A stretch of DNA of 64,000 bases. Source: an uncultured Alphaproteobacteria bacterium. Its GTDB lineage: Bacteria; Pseudomonadota; Alphaproteobacteria; Caulobacterales; Parvularculaceae. The stretch lies in assembly GCA_902826095.1 (NCBI GenBank), contig CADEDN010000012.1, positions 1 to 64,000 of the forward strand. The letters run 5' to 3'. Both the position numbers and the translations under genes were made by a program. The notes below the pieces were generated by a model that was not told the DNA's origin, searched no databases, and worked only from the letters and a program-made list of their open reading frames with translations. Numbering within the stretch: position 1 is the first letter of the stretch; each line of letters opens with the position of its first letter. Positions 36,406 to 45,682 of the stretch are shown here, piece by piece.

Positions 36406-36647
36406 GGGGTCTCTCCCTTGTTGCTGCTGGAGCTGGTCAATGTCTTGCGGGCGCGCCGGAAGCCGGCGTCGGATCGGAGGAACCGCTCGATCATCAGCGC
36501 CGCGAGCTCGGCGAGCGCGATGTCGCGTCCGAATTCTCTCGCATGGAGGCGCGCATAATCGGCGAGCGCGTCATGAATGTCAGGCGCGAGCGCGATCGTG
36601 AACTTTTGGGGCGCGCGGCTTGCGACAGGGCCGATCTTGAGGCTCAT
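36402..36647 (-). CDS. DUF2274 family protein
   Basis: This 81-residue protein matches DUF2274 (MSLKIGPVASRAPQKFTIAL, then HDALADYARLHAREFG), a small protein that regularly follows trbI in Trb-type conjugation clusters. It resembles a short ribbon-helix-helix protein, although its role is not established. Its start overlaps the trbI stop by four bases. Confidence 0.88.
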   Translation of the reverse strand: MSLKIGPVASRAPQKFTIALAPDIHDALADYARLHAREFGRDIALAELAALMIERFLRSDAGFRRARKTLTSSSSNKGETP

Positions 36648-37903
36648 GGGTGCGCCTCCTTTGCTTTGAAGGGGCGCAGGACCAGATCCTTGTGCACGAG
36701 GACTCGGAGAGGCCAGCCAGGGCGGATGCGGATCGTCGGCTGGATGTCGAGATTGCGCTGGACGATGCGCTGGCCGGCCTGGTTGGCGGCGGATTGCGCG
36801 CTTTCGCGCAAGGCTTCGACGAGATCGCTTTCGCTGTCGTCGAAGGAAAGCTCGGTCCCGACCCCGAGCAGGGTCGAGAGCACGACGCCTTTCAGGAGCC
36901 GGAAGGTGTGGAAGTCGACCTTGTCGGCGAGGCCTGCATAGCCGGCGACATCGCTTGCCGGCATGTTGTCGATCGAGATTGACGCGCCGTCGGGATAGAT
37001 GATCCGTGACCAGACCAGCAAAGCGCGGGACTGGCCGAAGGCGATGACGCTGTCATAGCGTCCGATGAGCCTGGCGCCTTGCGGGATCAGCACATAATGG
37101 CCGGTGACGGTGTCGTAGACGTTCTGCGTCACCTGCGCGATCACGGTTCCCGGCAGATCAGAATTCACGCCCGTGATGAGGCTCGCCGGAATGACCGTCC
37201 CCGCCATCACTTCGAAGGGCGTAACCGGATCCTCGAGCCGGTGCGGATTGTCGGTCGCGCTGGTGCCGCGTTCCTCCAGAAAGTCGAGCTTGCGGATCTG
37301 ACGGCCCGGGTCGTCTTCGCGTTCGGCGCCGAAGGGCGTGCGGGCGGGCGAAAGGCCGGGATCGAAAGGAGTATTTGCGGAGGCAGCGATTTCATTCACA
37401 GGTTCGACTGGTCTCGCGGCGGCATTCGACCGCAGCTGAAAGAACACGCCGCCTTCGCGCGCCGCGGCGGCGGTCTGCGCCTCTTTCAGCGCGGCCTCGC
37501 GCGCGGCGTCGGCTTCGGGGGAATTCCTGAAAGGCGTCGGCGACAGCGCCGCAAAATCCTCCGTGTCGAGATAGCCGAGCGCGTCCTGCGCCTCTTCGGC
37601 GCGAAGGATCGCGGCGCCGAGATCGCCGGGGAGCGGCGCGCCCAATTTCGGGGCCGCGTCGGCGTAGGATTTCGGGAGGGCGTCGAGACCTTCGGCGACC
37701 GGCTTGGTCTCGGTGTTGTAGAGCTCTTTCCGCTCCGCTTCGCCGGCGACGCGCGGGGGCCTCAAGGCGACGCTCATCGCGCCGAAGAGAAGGAGCCCGG
37801 CTCCGCCGGCGGCGATCATCAAAGCCGTGCGGTTGAGGCGCGTCACGCCGCGCGGTCGGCCGCGCAGCCTCAATGCGTCTGGAGGATCCTTGCGCGCGTC
37901 CAT
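36644..37903 (-). CDS. trbI: Conjugal transfer protein TrbI (VirB10-like)
   Basis: The 419-residue protein has a short cytoplasmic start, one TM helix (LMIAAGGAGLLLFGAMSVAL), a proline-rich periplasmic stretch and a conserved VirB10/TrbI domain (PFEVMAGTVIPASLITGVNSDL, then VLIPQGARLIGRYD). It spans the envelope and with TrbF and TrbG forms the secretion core. I chose the ATG at 37903, one base after the trbG stop (TGAGATG); the longer frame upstream of it is an out-of-register shadow of trbG. Confidence 0.93.
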   Translation of the reverse strand: MDARKDPPDALRLRGRPRGVTRLNRTALMIAAGGAGLLLFGAMSVALRPPRVAGEAERKELYNTETKPVAEGLDALPKSYADAAPKLGAPLPGDLGAAILRAEEAQDALGYLDTEDFAALSPTPFRNSPEADAAREAALKEAQTAAAAREGGVFFQLRSNAAARPVEPVNEIAASANTPFDPGLSPARTPFGAEREDDPGRQIRKLDFLEERGTSATDNPHRLEDPVTPFEVMAGTVIPASLITGVNSDLPGTVIAQVTQNVYDTVTGHYVLIPQGARLIGRYDSVIAFGQSRALLVWSRIIYPDGASISIDNMPASDVAGYAGLADKVDFHTFRLLKGVVLSTLLGVGTELSFDDSESDLVEALRESAQSAANQAGQRIVQRNLDIQPTIRIRPGWPLRVLVHKDLVLRPFKAKEAHP

Positions 37904-37904
37904 C

Positions 37905-38879
37905 TCAGCGCCGTCTGTTAGAGTCGATGCGCGAGATGCGGACGATCGCCTGCTTCTTGCCGCCGAGCCGGAGTTCGGCCGCCGCGAAGAGCCGGTCGAC
38001 GACATAGTAATTCCCGCGCATCCGGTAATTGACGAGTTCCGGCGCGCCGTCCGCGCCAGTGATAAAGAGCGGCGGCGCTTCGCCCTGCGCGATCGTTTCG
38101 GGAAACTGGATGAACACCTGCCGTCCGTCATCGAAGGCGCGGATGGGGCGCCAGTCCGGCCGGTCGCCCTCTACACGATACCGGAACTTCAGATCGCCGA
38201 GATCGAGCCCGGCGGCGATGGTCGCTTCGGCGCGCGACGCGCTCTCCGCATTGTCGGCGCGGCGCTTGACGAGCGCGTCCTGCGGATAGGTCCAGGAGAT
38301 CGCCGCCATATAGGTGTCGCGGAAGGAGCGCATGTCGAGGTGATAGGCGCGCCGGTCGGTCGCGATGACGAGATTGGTTTTGAGGTTGGGCGCAATGGGC
38401 TTGACCAGAATATGCGTGCGCTCGCCCGTTTTCGTGCCGCTTGAGGTGTCGCCGACGATCCAGCGCACGGTGTCGCCGGCGGAGACGGAATGAAGCCGCT
38501 CGCCGGGTTCGAGCGCGATGTCGGTCACCTGTTCGGGCGCGGCGTAGAGCTGATAGAGCGCGCCTTCCATGAAGGGATAGATTTGCACGGCGTTCAAAAA
38601 CCGGTCGGCGTCGGGTTCGATCTTCGCGCGCTCATTCGCCCGATCGATCCGCTCGAAGGGCTTCAGGGACGGCGCCGGCGCCGCACCCTCGAGCTTTTGC
38701 AACTGTCCGGGCAAGGGCCAGGGCGTCGGCGTTTCGACAATCTCGCGCAACGGTGGCGCATCGAAGGCGACGATTTTTGCCGGCGTTGCGGCGCGGGCAT
38801 TTTCAGGCGCGATCTCCGGCGCTGGCGTCGCGCAGGCCGGGGCGGCGAGCGCCGCCAGGGACGCGAAGATTTTCTTCAT
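37905..38879 (-). CDS. trbG: Conjugal transfer protein TrbG (VirB9-like)
   Basis: The 324-residue protein begins with a signal peptide (MKKIFASLAALAAPACA), which also looks like a lipobox, so it is periplasmic or outer-membrane associated. The C-terminal half has the VirB9/TrbG beta domain (GDTVRWIVGDTSSG, LVIATDRRAYHLDMRS, YVVDRLFAAAELRLG). It forms the outer-membrane part of the type IV secretion channel with TrbI. The start overlaps the trbF stop by four bases. Confidence 0.93.
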   Translation of the reverse strand: MKKIFASLAALAAPACATPAPEIAPENARAATPAKIVAFDAPPLREIVETPTPWPLPGQLQKLEGAAPAPSLKPFERIDRANERAKIEPDADRFLNAVQIYPFMEGALYQLYAAPEQVTDIALEPGERLHSVSAGDTVRWIVGDTSSGTKTGERTHILVKPIAPNLKTNLVIATDRRAYHLDMRSFRDTYMAAISWTYPQDALVKRRADNAESASRAEATIAAGLDLGDLKFRYRVEGDRPDWRPIRAFDDGRQVFIQFPETIAQGEAPPLFITGADGAPELVNYRMRGNYYVVDRLFAAAELRLGGKKQAIVRISRIDSNRRR

Positions 38880-39571
38880 GAGCGTTCCCCGGGTGAAAGG
38901 TCCTTCGACCAGTTGACGCCGTGCACGTAGAGGCCGAGCGGATTCTTGTGCAGCGCCTCGGCCGTCTTCGGCGGCGAGAGCACGATGGTGAGATGGGCGG
39001 TGTAGCGCTCCGCCTTGTCGAACTGGCCGTTCTCATAGGTCTTCTCGGTCCAGCGCAGGTCGAAGGAATCGGCGGAGGCGCGCACGACGCTCGCGATCTC
39101 GACGGCGACGCTGCGCCGCCCGATCTCGGCAAATGGATCCTGGTCGCGCGCATAATCGTTGAGCGCCATCGCGCCCTTGTCTGTCGCGTGGTCGTAGGCG
39201 CGCAGCCAGTTCTGGCGGACGATGACGGGGTCGATCGAGACCGAGCGCACGTCGCGGATGAACTGCCCCAGCGCCTGCGCGATGATCGCGTCGGAGGGCG
39301 TCCAGGAGGCGGTCGCCGGGCCGATCGCGCGTGCGGCGCCCGTTCCGTCGATCTCGACGACATAGGGCGTGACTATTGACTGCGTCGATCGCCAGAGGAG
39401 ACCGCCGACAGCGGCGCCGGCCACCATGAGCGCGCCGAAGGCGGCGATCCGCCAGTTCGCGGCCTGTATGCGCGCCGAGCCGATGCGCGCGTCCCATTCG
39501 GCGCCCGCGCGCGCGTAAGGGGTTTCGGGGATCGGGGCCTCGCCATAATGAACGCTTGCGCGACGGAACAT
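38876..39571 (-). CDS. trbF: Conjugal transfer protein TrbF (VirB8-like)
   Basis: The 231-residue protein has the VirB8/TrbF plan: a cytoplasmic N-terminus (PYARAGAEWDARIGSARIQA), one TM helix (IAAFGALMVAGAAVGGLLW) and a periplasmic NTF2-like domain. It is a bitopic inner-membrane assembly factor of the transfer channel. It starts three bases after the trbL stop and overlaps trbG by four. Confidence 0.93.
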   Translation of the reverse strand: MFRRASVHYGEAPIPETPYARAGAEWDARIGSARIQAANWRIAAFGALMVAGAAVGGLLWRSTQSIVTPYVVEIDGTGAARAIGPATASWTPSDAIIAQALGQFIRDVRSVSIDPVIVRQNWLRAYDHATDKGAMALNDYARDQDPFAEIGRRSVAVEIASVVRASADSFDLRWTEKTYENGQFDKAERYTAHLTIVLSPPKTAEALHKNPLGLYVHGVNWSKDLSPGERS

Positions 39572-39574
39572 TGT

Positions 39575-40909
39575 CTACTCCTCACTCTGGTGAAGCCGCG
39601 GCCCCTCGCCGGCGCCGCCGCGATCGCCGGAGGCGATCACATGCGTTGCGGTGAGCCCGGCGCCATGGAGCGCCTGGTCGCGGCGGAGCCGTTGCGCCCA
39701 GTCAGGCGCCGCTGCAGCGAGCCCGCCGCTCGTGGCGGATGACGCCCCGGACGAAAGCTTGCCGCCGGTCGCGGTGAAGGCGGCGCGTTCGCCGGCGCGG
39801 AAGGCTTCCCCCGGATTTCCGAATGCTCTTGAGACGGAGGAACGGATGCCTTGCGCGGCGCCCGCGATCCCTGCCTCGGCGACGCCGCCGGCGCCCGCCG
39901 CAGCGCCGCGCCATCCCGTGGTGCCCGAAGCCGCGCGGGCAAGCGTGAAGGCGGCGTTCGCCGCGCCCGCCATCGCGGCGCCCGACCGCACCGCCGAGGC
40001 GCCGGCCGACGCTGCTGCGCGTGCGCCGCCGCTCGCCAGCATCGCGCCGCCCGCAAGCACCGCGCCGGTTCCGGCGACGGTGGCGACCGCAGCCCCGGCG
40101 CCCAGTTGCGGCGCGCCGGAGACGAGCCCCGCGGCGATGCCGGGGCCGAAGACGCCGAGCGCGAGCATGGAGAGCGCGGCGAGCATCGTCGCCGCGGCAT
40201 CCTCGAGCGTGATCGCGCCCGGTGTGAAGGCGGCGGTGATCGTCGAGAAGATCGTCGAACCGATGCCGACGATGATCGCGAGGACCATCAGCTTGATTCC
40301 CGACGAGACGACATTGCCGAGAACGCGCTCGGCGAGAAACGAGGTCTTGTTCCAGAGCGCGAAGGGGACGAGCACGAAGCCCGCGAGCGTCGTCAGCTTG
40401 AACTCGATGATGGTGACGAAGAGCTGGATCGCGAGGATGAAGAAGGCGAAGAGGACGATCAGCCAGGCGAGAATGATGATCGCGATGGTCACGAAATTAT
40501 CGAAGAAGCTCGGGAAGCCGAGGAGCCCGTTCGCCTCTTCAAGGAGCGGATAAGCAGCCGTATAGCCGGCATTGGCGACGAACCCCGGCTTCATCAGGTC
40601 GGCGGCCGTCAGCGTCGTTCCCGTCGCAACGAGGCCGAGCCCGGCGAAGCTCGCAAAGATGATGTTGGCGAGCAGCGCAAAATTGTTGAGGATGAAGGCG
40701 AAGGCCCCGACATAGAGCACCTTCTTGACGAACTGGCCGATGACATTGTCGACGCCGTTCATCGACCAGAAGAGACCGGCGAGGACGATGTCGATGCCGA
40801 TCAGGATGGCGGTGAGGAACCCGACATCGCCGGCGAGCAGCCCGAAGCCGCTATCAATGTAACTGACGAAGGTCGCGGTGAAGCTGTCGATGACGCCGAG
40901 GCTACCCAT
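39575..40909 (-). CDS. trbL: Conjugal transfer protein TrbL (VirB6-like)
   Basis: The 444-residue inner-membrane protein has many hydrophobic helices in its first 290 residues and a long Ala/Gly-rich low-complexity tail, as usual for TrbL. It is the polytopic channel component of the conjugation apparatus. I chose the ATG at 40909 (MGSLGVIDSFTATF) because GGAAGGAG lies eight bases upstream; the frame extends to a TTG at 40942. No trbK gene fits in the 45 bp between trbJ and trbL. Confidence 0.92.
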   Translation of the reverse strand: MGSLGVIDSFTATFVSYIDSGFGLLAGDVGFLTAILIGIDIVLAGLFWSMNGVDNVIGQFVKKVLYVGAFAFILNNFALLANIIFASFAGLGLVATGTTLTAADLMKPGFVANAGYTAAYPLLEEANGLLGFPSFFDNFVTIAIIILAWLIVLFAFFILAIQLFVTIIEFKLTTLAGFVLVPFALWNKTSFLAERVLGNVVSSGIKLMVLAIIVGIGSTIFSTITAAFTPGAITLEDAAATMLAALSMLALGVFGPGIAAGLVSGAPQLGAGAAVATVAGTGAVLAGGAMLASGGARAAASAGASAVRSGAAMAGAANAAFTLARAASGTTGWRGAAAGAGGVAEAGIAGAAQGIRSSVSRAFGNPGEAFRAGERAAFTATGGKLSSGASSATSGGLAAAAPDWAQRLRRDQALHGAGLTATHVIASGDRGGAGEGPRLHQSEE

Positions 40910-40954
40910 GCGCCAGGCTCCTTCCCTTTCCGGTAAAGCCAATCGTCGCGCCGC

Positions 40955-41677
40955 TCATGGATAGATGACCCCGTCGCCGAGGAAGCGGGCGCGGAGGACC
41001 CGCGCGCGTTCTTCCATCTGCAATTGGCGCGCGCGGTCGAGCGCGTCGGCGCGGGCGTTGACGGCGAGAAGGTGCGCCGTCTGCATCGATTGCTTGGCCT
41101 GCAGGGCGAGAAGCTGGTTCGCGGCCTGGCTGACCTGCAGATCGCCGATGGCGTTTTCGCTTTGGGTGACGATCTCGTCGAGCGTGCCGAGATCGGCGGC
41201 GATCGTCTCGGTGATTTTCGCCTGCATGAGGACGGCGTCATGGAGGGCGCGCGAGGCTTCCTGCCAGTGTTTGCGCGCGTCCGTCGCCATCGCAGCGTTC
41301 GAGAATGCGGCGTAGTCTTCGGGGTAGAGCGATTTGAACGCCGCATCGATGGCGGCGACGTCATAGGCGAGGCTTTTCGCGGATTTGACGAGGTCGTCGA
41401 TTTCGGAAAGGCGGGCATTCAAGGCCGCGCGCGCGGTATAAGGAAGGCTGGTCAGATCCTTCACCTGGTTGACGATCATCTGCGCTTCATTCGTCAGCTG
41501 CTTCACCTGATTGTTGATCATCTGCAGCGTGCGCACCGCGGTCAGCAGGTTCTGCGCGTAATTCGAGGGGTCGTAGACGATGCCGCCGAAGAACTGCGCT
41601 TTGGCGCCGGGCGCGCCAAAGGCGAGCGCAAGAGAGGAAGCAAGCGCGAGAATCCTGGTCTTCATTCGGCGGCGCAT
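40955..41677 (-). CDS. trbJ: Conjugal transfer protein TrbJ (VirB5-like)
   Basis: The 240-residue protein has a signal peptide (MKTRILALASSLALAFGAPGAKA) followed by FFGGIVYDPSNYAQNLLTAV and long helices, typical of TrbJ. It is a periplasmic, pilus-associated protein of the VirB5 type. The ATG at 41677 has AAGGAGAT five bases upstream and lies inside the end of trbE (16-bp overlap). Confidence 0.92.
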   Translation of the reverse strand: MRRRMKTRILALASSLALAFGAPGAKAQFFGGIVYDPSNYAQNLLTAVRTLQMINNQVKQLTNEAQMIVNQVKDLTSLPYTARAALNARLSEIDDLVKSAKSLAYDVAAIDAAFKSLYPEDYAAFSNAAMATDARKHWQEASRALHDAVLMQAKITETIAADLGTLDEIVTQSENAIGDLQVSQAANQLLALQAKQSMQTAHLLAVNARADALDRARQLQMEERARVLRARFLGDGVIYP

Positions 41678-44112
41678 CGGAAATCTCCTTCTGTTGCAGG
41701 GAAAGGCGCGCGGCGCGCGCGCAAAAGATCGCCAGCCCAAGCGAGGCCCTTCGCGTCGAGGAACGCCGCCGCGAAGGCGTCGGTCGCCTCGATCAGAATC
41801 CGGTCGATGAGCTTCTGGGTCTCGGGATCAGAGGCGCCGCACAAGGCGCGCGCGATCGGCCCGAGGGTCAGGTCGAAGAGCCGGTTCCCGGCGGCGGACT
41901 GATAATAATAATGGCGTTTGGCGGTCGCGGTCGCGATGAGCTCGATCTGGCGCGCGCTGAGCCCGAAGGCCTCATAGGCGGGGCGAATGCCGGCCTCAAA
42001 CGCACGATCATTGGCGAGGAAGATGCGCGACGGGCAGCTTTCAATGATCGCCGGCGCGATCGCCGACTGCGTGATATCGGCGAGCGACTGGGTCGCGAAG
42101 ACGACCGAGACGTTCTTCTTGCGCAGGGTCTTCAGCCAGTCGCGCAATTGCGCCGAGAACAGCGGATGATCGAGAAAGACCCAGGCCTCGTCGATCAGGA
42201 GCAGGGTCGGTCGGCCGTCGAAGCGGCTTTCGAGCCGGTCGAAGAGATACCGGAGCGCCGGCGCGATCGCCGCCTCGCGCCGCATCAGGGTCTCCATCTC
42301 GAAGCCGCAGAGATCGGCGAGCGCCAGCGTCTCCTCGTCCGCGTCGAAGAGGCGCCCATGCGCGCCGTCGAGCGTGAAGGGTTTCAAGGCGTCGCGAAGA
42401 TCCGCGCGCTGCAGGAGGAGCGTCAGTCCCGTCAGCGTGCGCTCGCGTGGCGGCGCCTCGGCGAGATTGCCGAGCGCCGACCACAGCGCGTCGCGGATCG
42501 ACGGGTCCGGCGTAACGCCTTCCTGCGCGAGAACGCCGAGGAGCCAGAACGCGCCGCGGGCGCGGGCCCCCTCTTCATCAATATGCGCGAGCGGCTGGAA
42601 GACGGGACCGCCGGCGTCGCCGAGATCATGGAAGGCGCCGCCTTGCGCGAGGATCGCGGCGCGCAGCGACCGCCCCTTGTCGAAGGCGAAGATCTGCGCG
42701 CCCGCATAGCGCTGGAACTGCAGCGCCATCAGCGCGAGGAGGACGGATTTGCCGGCGCCGGTCGGGCCGACGATGATCGCATGGCCGACATCGCCGACAT
42801 GGGTCGACAGGCGGAAAGGCGTCGTCTCTTCCGTGGTCGCGACCAGTAGCGGCGGCCCGCCGAGATGATCGTTCCACGAAGGACCCGCCCAGACCGAGGA
42901 CAGCGGCGCGAGATGGGCAAGATTCAGCGTGTGGATCAGCGGCTGGCGGATATTGGCGTAGAGCTGGCCGGGTAGACTTCCGAGCCAGGCGTCGACGGCG
43001 TTGACGCTTTCGCGGATGGTGACGAAGCCGCGCCCTGAAATGACACGCTCGATCTCCTTCGCCATGGCGTCGGCGGTCGCCGCTTCTTCATCCGCGACGA
43101 CGACGCTCGCGGTGAAATACCCGAACGCGACATCATCGCTGCCGAGCTCCTGCAGCGCGGCGTCGGCGTCGGCGGCCTTGTTGTCGGCGTCGGCGTCGAG
43201 CAGGACGCTCTGTTCGTTGAAGAGCGTTTCTTTCAGGATCGCGGCGATGGATTTGCGTTTCGCGAACCATTGCCGGCGGAGTTTCGTGAGCTCGCGGGTC
43301 GCCGCCTGTTTGTCGAGGGCGATGAAGCGCGAGGTCCAGCGATAGGCAAAGCCGAGGCGATTGAGCTCATCGAGAAACCCCGGCTCGCTCGCCGGCGGCA
43401 GGCCGTTGACGCTGACGATGCGGAGATGCTGGTCGCCGAGCATCGGTTCGAGCCCGCCCGAGAGCGGGGAATCGGCGAGGAGCGCGTCGAGAAAGATTGG
43501 CGTCGCCGGAACCGAAACGGCATGGCGCTTCGTCGAGATAGAGGCATGGAGGAAGGTGAGCGTCTCCGCGTCATTGAGCGCCGCGCAGTGCGGGAGGAGC
43601 GCAGCGAGAAGCCCGATCGCGCGGTCAGTCTCGAGGCGGAAGCGGTCGAGATGATCGCGCCAGGCCGGCGCGCGCGCGCCTGTCTCGCGCTGGAGAAACA
43701 GCGCTTCGCCTTTGGACGCGCGATCGCTCGGCGGCAGCCAGGCGAAAGTCAGATGATAGAGGCTTTCAAAGCGCTTGCCCTTCGCCTCGAAATCGGCGCG
43801 GCGCTCCTCATCGACGAGAAAGGCAGCGGCGTTCGAAAAATCCGAGGCCGGATACTCAGACGCGGACACCCGCGCGCTGTCGAAGAAGAGCGCCCAGCCC
43901 GAGCCGAAGCGCTTCAGCACATTGTTGACGCGCGCGGTGAAGGCGACGAGCTCTTCGGCGCCGGCGCTCATCTGGTCCGGTCCGCGATAGCTTATGGTGC
44001 GCTGGAAACTGGCGTCCTTGTTGAGGACAATGCCCGGCGCGGCCAGCATCGCCCAGGGGAGATAATCTGCGAGGCGTCTGGGGCGCGTCTGATATTCGCG
44101 GAGGTTCAGCAT
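41662..44112 (-). CDS. trbE: Conjugal transfer ATPase TrbE (VirB4-like)
   Basis: The 816-residue protein has the VirB4/TrbE ATPase core: Walker A in GPTGAGKSVLLALMALQF near residue 450, Walker B in LLLIDEAWVFLD, and DKGRSLRAAILAQGG between. It powers assembly and substrate passage at the inner membrane. The real start is the ATG at 44112 (MLNLREYQTRPRRL). The frame is open far upstream, to 44820, but that part is an arginine/histidine-rich shadow of trbD and trbC. It overlaps trbD by seven bases. Confidence 0.95.
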   Translation of the reverse strand: MLNLREYQTRPRRLADYLPWAMLAAPGIVLNKDASFQRTISYRGPDQMSAGAEELVAFTARVNNVLKRFGSGWALFFDSARVSASEYPASDFSNAAAFLVDEERRADFEAKGKRFESLYHLTFAWLPPSDRASKGEALFLQRETGARAPAWRDHLDRFRLETDRAIGLLAALLPHCAALNDAETLTFLHASISTKRHAVSVPATPIFLDALLADSPLSGGLEPMLGDQHLRIVSVNGLPPASEPGFLDELNRLGFAYRWTSRFIALDKQAATRELTKLRRQWFAKRKSIAAILKETLFNEQSVLLDADADNKAADADAALQELGSDDVAFGYFTASVVVADEEAATADAMAKEIERVISGRGFVTIRESVNAVDAWLGSLPGQLYANIRQPLIHTLNLAHLAPLSSVWAGPSWNDHLGGPPLLVATTEETTPFRLSTHVGDVGHAIIVGPTGAGKSVLLALMALQFQRYAGAQIFAFDKGRSLRAAILAQGGAFHDLGDAGGPVFQPLAHIDEEGARARGAFWLLGVLAQEGVTPDPSIRDALWSALGNLAEAPPRERTLTGLTLLLQRADLRDALKPFTLDGAHGRLFDADEETLALADLCGFEMETLMRREAAIAPALRYLFDRLESRFDGRPTLLLIDEAWVFLDHPLFSAQLRDWLKTLRKKNVSVVFATQSLADITQSAIAPAIIESCPSRIFLANDRAFEAGIRPAYEAFGLSARQIELIATATAKRHYYYQSAAGNRLFDLTLGPIARALCGASDPETQKLIDRILIEATDAFAAAFLDAKGLAWAGDLLRARRAPFPATEGDFRCAAE

Positions 44113-44360
44113 GAGAGATAGGCCCTGTGTTTCAGGTGCCGGACGCCCGCCTCGAGAAAACGCGGGTCTTTCCTCGCGGCGAAGGACGCCAGCGCATGGC
44201 CGAGGAGAAAGAGGAGGATTCCGGCGACCCAGAGCCGGAGCCCGAGCCCGACGGCCGCGGCGATCGTGCCGTTGAGGATGGCGATCCCGCGCGGCGCGCC
44301 GGCGAGGAGGATCGGCTCGGTGAGGCTCCGGTGGATGGGGATGCGATAGCCGTCGGTCAT
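44106..44360 (-). CDS. trbD: Conjugal transfer protein TrbD (VirB3-like)
   Basis: This 84-residue protein begins YRIPIHRSLTEPILLAGAPR, the TrbD/VirB3 signature, followed by two hydrophobic helices (IAILNGTIAAAVGLGLRLWV and GILLFLLGHAL). It is a small inner-membrane partner of TrbE. It lies 12 bp after trbC and overlaps trbE. Confidence 0.92.
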   Translation of the reverse strand: MTDGYRIPIHRSLTEPILLAGAPRGIAILNGTIAAAVGLGLRLWVAGILLFLLGHALASFAARKDPRFLEAGVRHLKHRAYLSC

Positions 44361-44372
44361 ATTCGTCCGTCC

Positions 44373-44699
44373 TCAGATCAAGGCGCCGCCGCCGAAGGAG
44401 AAGAAGGCGAGGAAGAAGCTCGTCGCGGCGAAAGCGACCGAGAGGCCGAAGACGATCTGGATGAGGCGGCGGAACCCGCCCGACGTGTCGCCGAAGGCGA
44501 GCGAAAGCCCCGTGATGATAATGATGATGACGGCGACGATGCGCGCGACCGGCCCCTCGATCGAGGCGAGGATCGCGGTCAAGGGCGCCTCCCAGGGCAT
44601 CCCTGAGCCCGCGGCATGAGCGGGCGAGGCAAAGACAAATGCGCCGAGGGCGAGAAGCCCGATGATGATGAGATGACGCTGGAGTCCGGCGAGGGTCAT
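44373..44699 (-). CDS. trbC: Conjugal transfer pilin TrbC (VirB2-like)
   Basis: This 108-residue protein has a signal peptide (LIIIGLLALGAFVFASPAHAA) and two hydrophobic helices in the mature part, the plan of a VirB2/TrbC major pilin. A cyclic pilin is usual for Trb systems; processing cannot be read here. Its start overlaps the trbB stop by four bases. Confidence 0.92.
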   Translation of the reverse strand: MTLAGLQRHLIIIGLLALGAFVFASPAHAAGSGMPWEAPLTAILASIEGPVARIVAVIIIIITGLSLAFGDTSGGFRRLIQIVFGLSVAFAATSFFLAFFSFGGGALI

Positions 44700-45682
44700 G
44701 GCGTGGTTCCTTCCTTGACGATGACGAGATCGGGGGATGCGGGTTTGGCGAGCCGGTAGCCGTCGGGGCCGAGGCCCTCGACGCGGAGGATGTCCTCAAC
44801 GCGCCGGCCCGAGGGCCCACGTTTCATGAAGACGACGAGATCGATCGCCTCGGCGATCAGCTCCTGGGGAATCTCTCGGGTGCGCTCCGCGATCAGCTGT
44901 TCGAGCCGCGTCAGCGCCGAGCTTGCGGAGTTCGCATGCACCGTCGCGACGCCGCCCGGATGGCCGGTGTTCCAGGCCTTGAGGAGATCCAAGGCCTCGC
45001 CGCCCCGCACTTCGCCGATGATGATGCGATCGGGCCGAAGGCGCAGGGTCGACCGCACAAGGCGTTCGAGCGGAACATTCGGCGCGGTGCGCAGCGCCAC
45101 CATATCGGGGGCGTCGGCGCGCAGTTCCCGCGTGTCTTCGAGGATGACGAGGCGATCGCCGGTCGCGGCGATCTCGGCGAGAAGCGCATTCGCGAGCGTC
45201 GTCTTGCCCGACGACGCCCCGCCGGCGATCAAAATGTTCTGTCGGCGCGCGATCGCGGATTTAAGGACCAGCGAATCGGCGCCGGTCATCGCGCCCGTAT
45301 CGACATAATCGGCAAGACTGAAAATGCGCGCGGCGGGTTTGCGGATTGCGAAACAGGGCGCTGGCGCGACCGGCGGGAGGAGGCCTTCAAAGCGTTCGCC
45401 CGTCGGGAGTTCGGCTGAGACGATCGGATGATTGCGGTCGCAAGTCAGATTCGCCTCGCTCGCGATGAGACGGATGATGCGTTCGACATCGGCGGGCCTG
45501 AGGCGCGCCGATTCCGCGGCAAGGCCGGATCCCTGGCGTTCGATCCAGAGCCCGCCATCGGGATTGCCGAGGATTTCGATGACCTCATCGTCGGCGAGCG
45601 CCGCGCCGATGATGGGACCGAAAGCCGTCATCAGCATGGCGCTGCGCCGGAGCGCGGTTTCGGAGGCGACTGTCCGCTTCAT
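44696..45682 (-). CDS. trbB: Conjugal transfer ATPase TrbB (VirB11-like)
   Basis: The 328-residue protein is a VirB11/PulE-type secretion ATPase: Walker A in IAGGASSGKTTLANALL near residue 155, Asp box VILEDTRELRADAPDMVALR, Walker B/His box IIIGEVRGGEALDLLKAWNTGHPGG, shown here as its conserved words. It is the cytoplasmic hexameric motor for pilus and channel assembly. It overlaps the copG stop by four bases. Confidence 0.95.
   Translation of the reverse strand: MKRTVASETALRRSAMLMTAFGPIIGAALADDEVIEILGNPDGGLWIERQGSGLAAESARLRPADVERIIRLIASEANLTCDRNHPIVSAELPTGERFEGLLPPVAPAPCFAIRKPAARIFSLADYVDTGAMTGADSLVLKSAIARRQNILIAGGASSGKTTLANALLAEIAATGDRLVILEDTRELRADAPDMVALRTAPNVPLERLVRSTLRLRPDRIIIGEVRGGEALDLLKAWNTGHPGGVATVHANSASSALTRLEQLIAERTREIPQELIAEAIDLVVFMKRGPSGRRVEDILRVEGLGPDGYRLAKPASPDLVIVKEGTTP

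Noticed and set aside
44113-44820. An N-terminal extension of TrbE by 236 residues
   Set aside because: The added part is an Arg/His/Pro-rich reading of trbD and trbC DNA; TrbE homology begins at the ATG at 44112.
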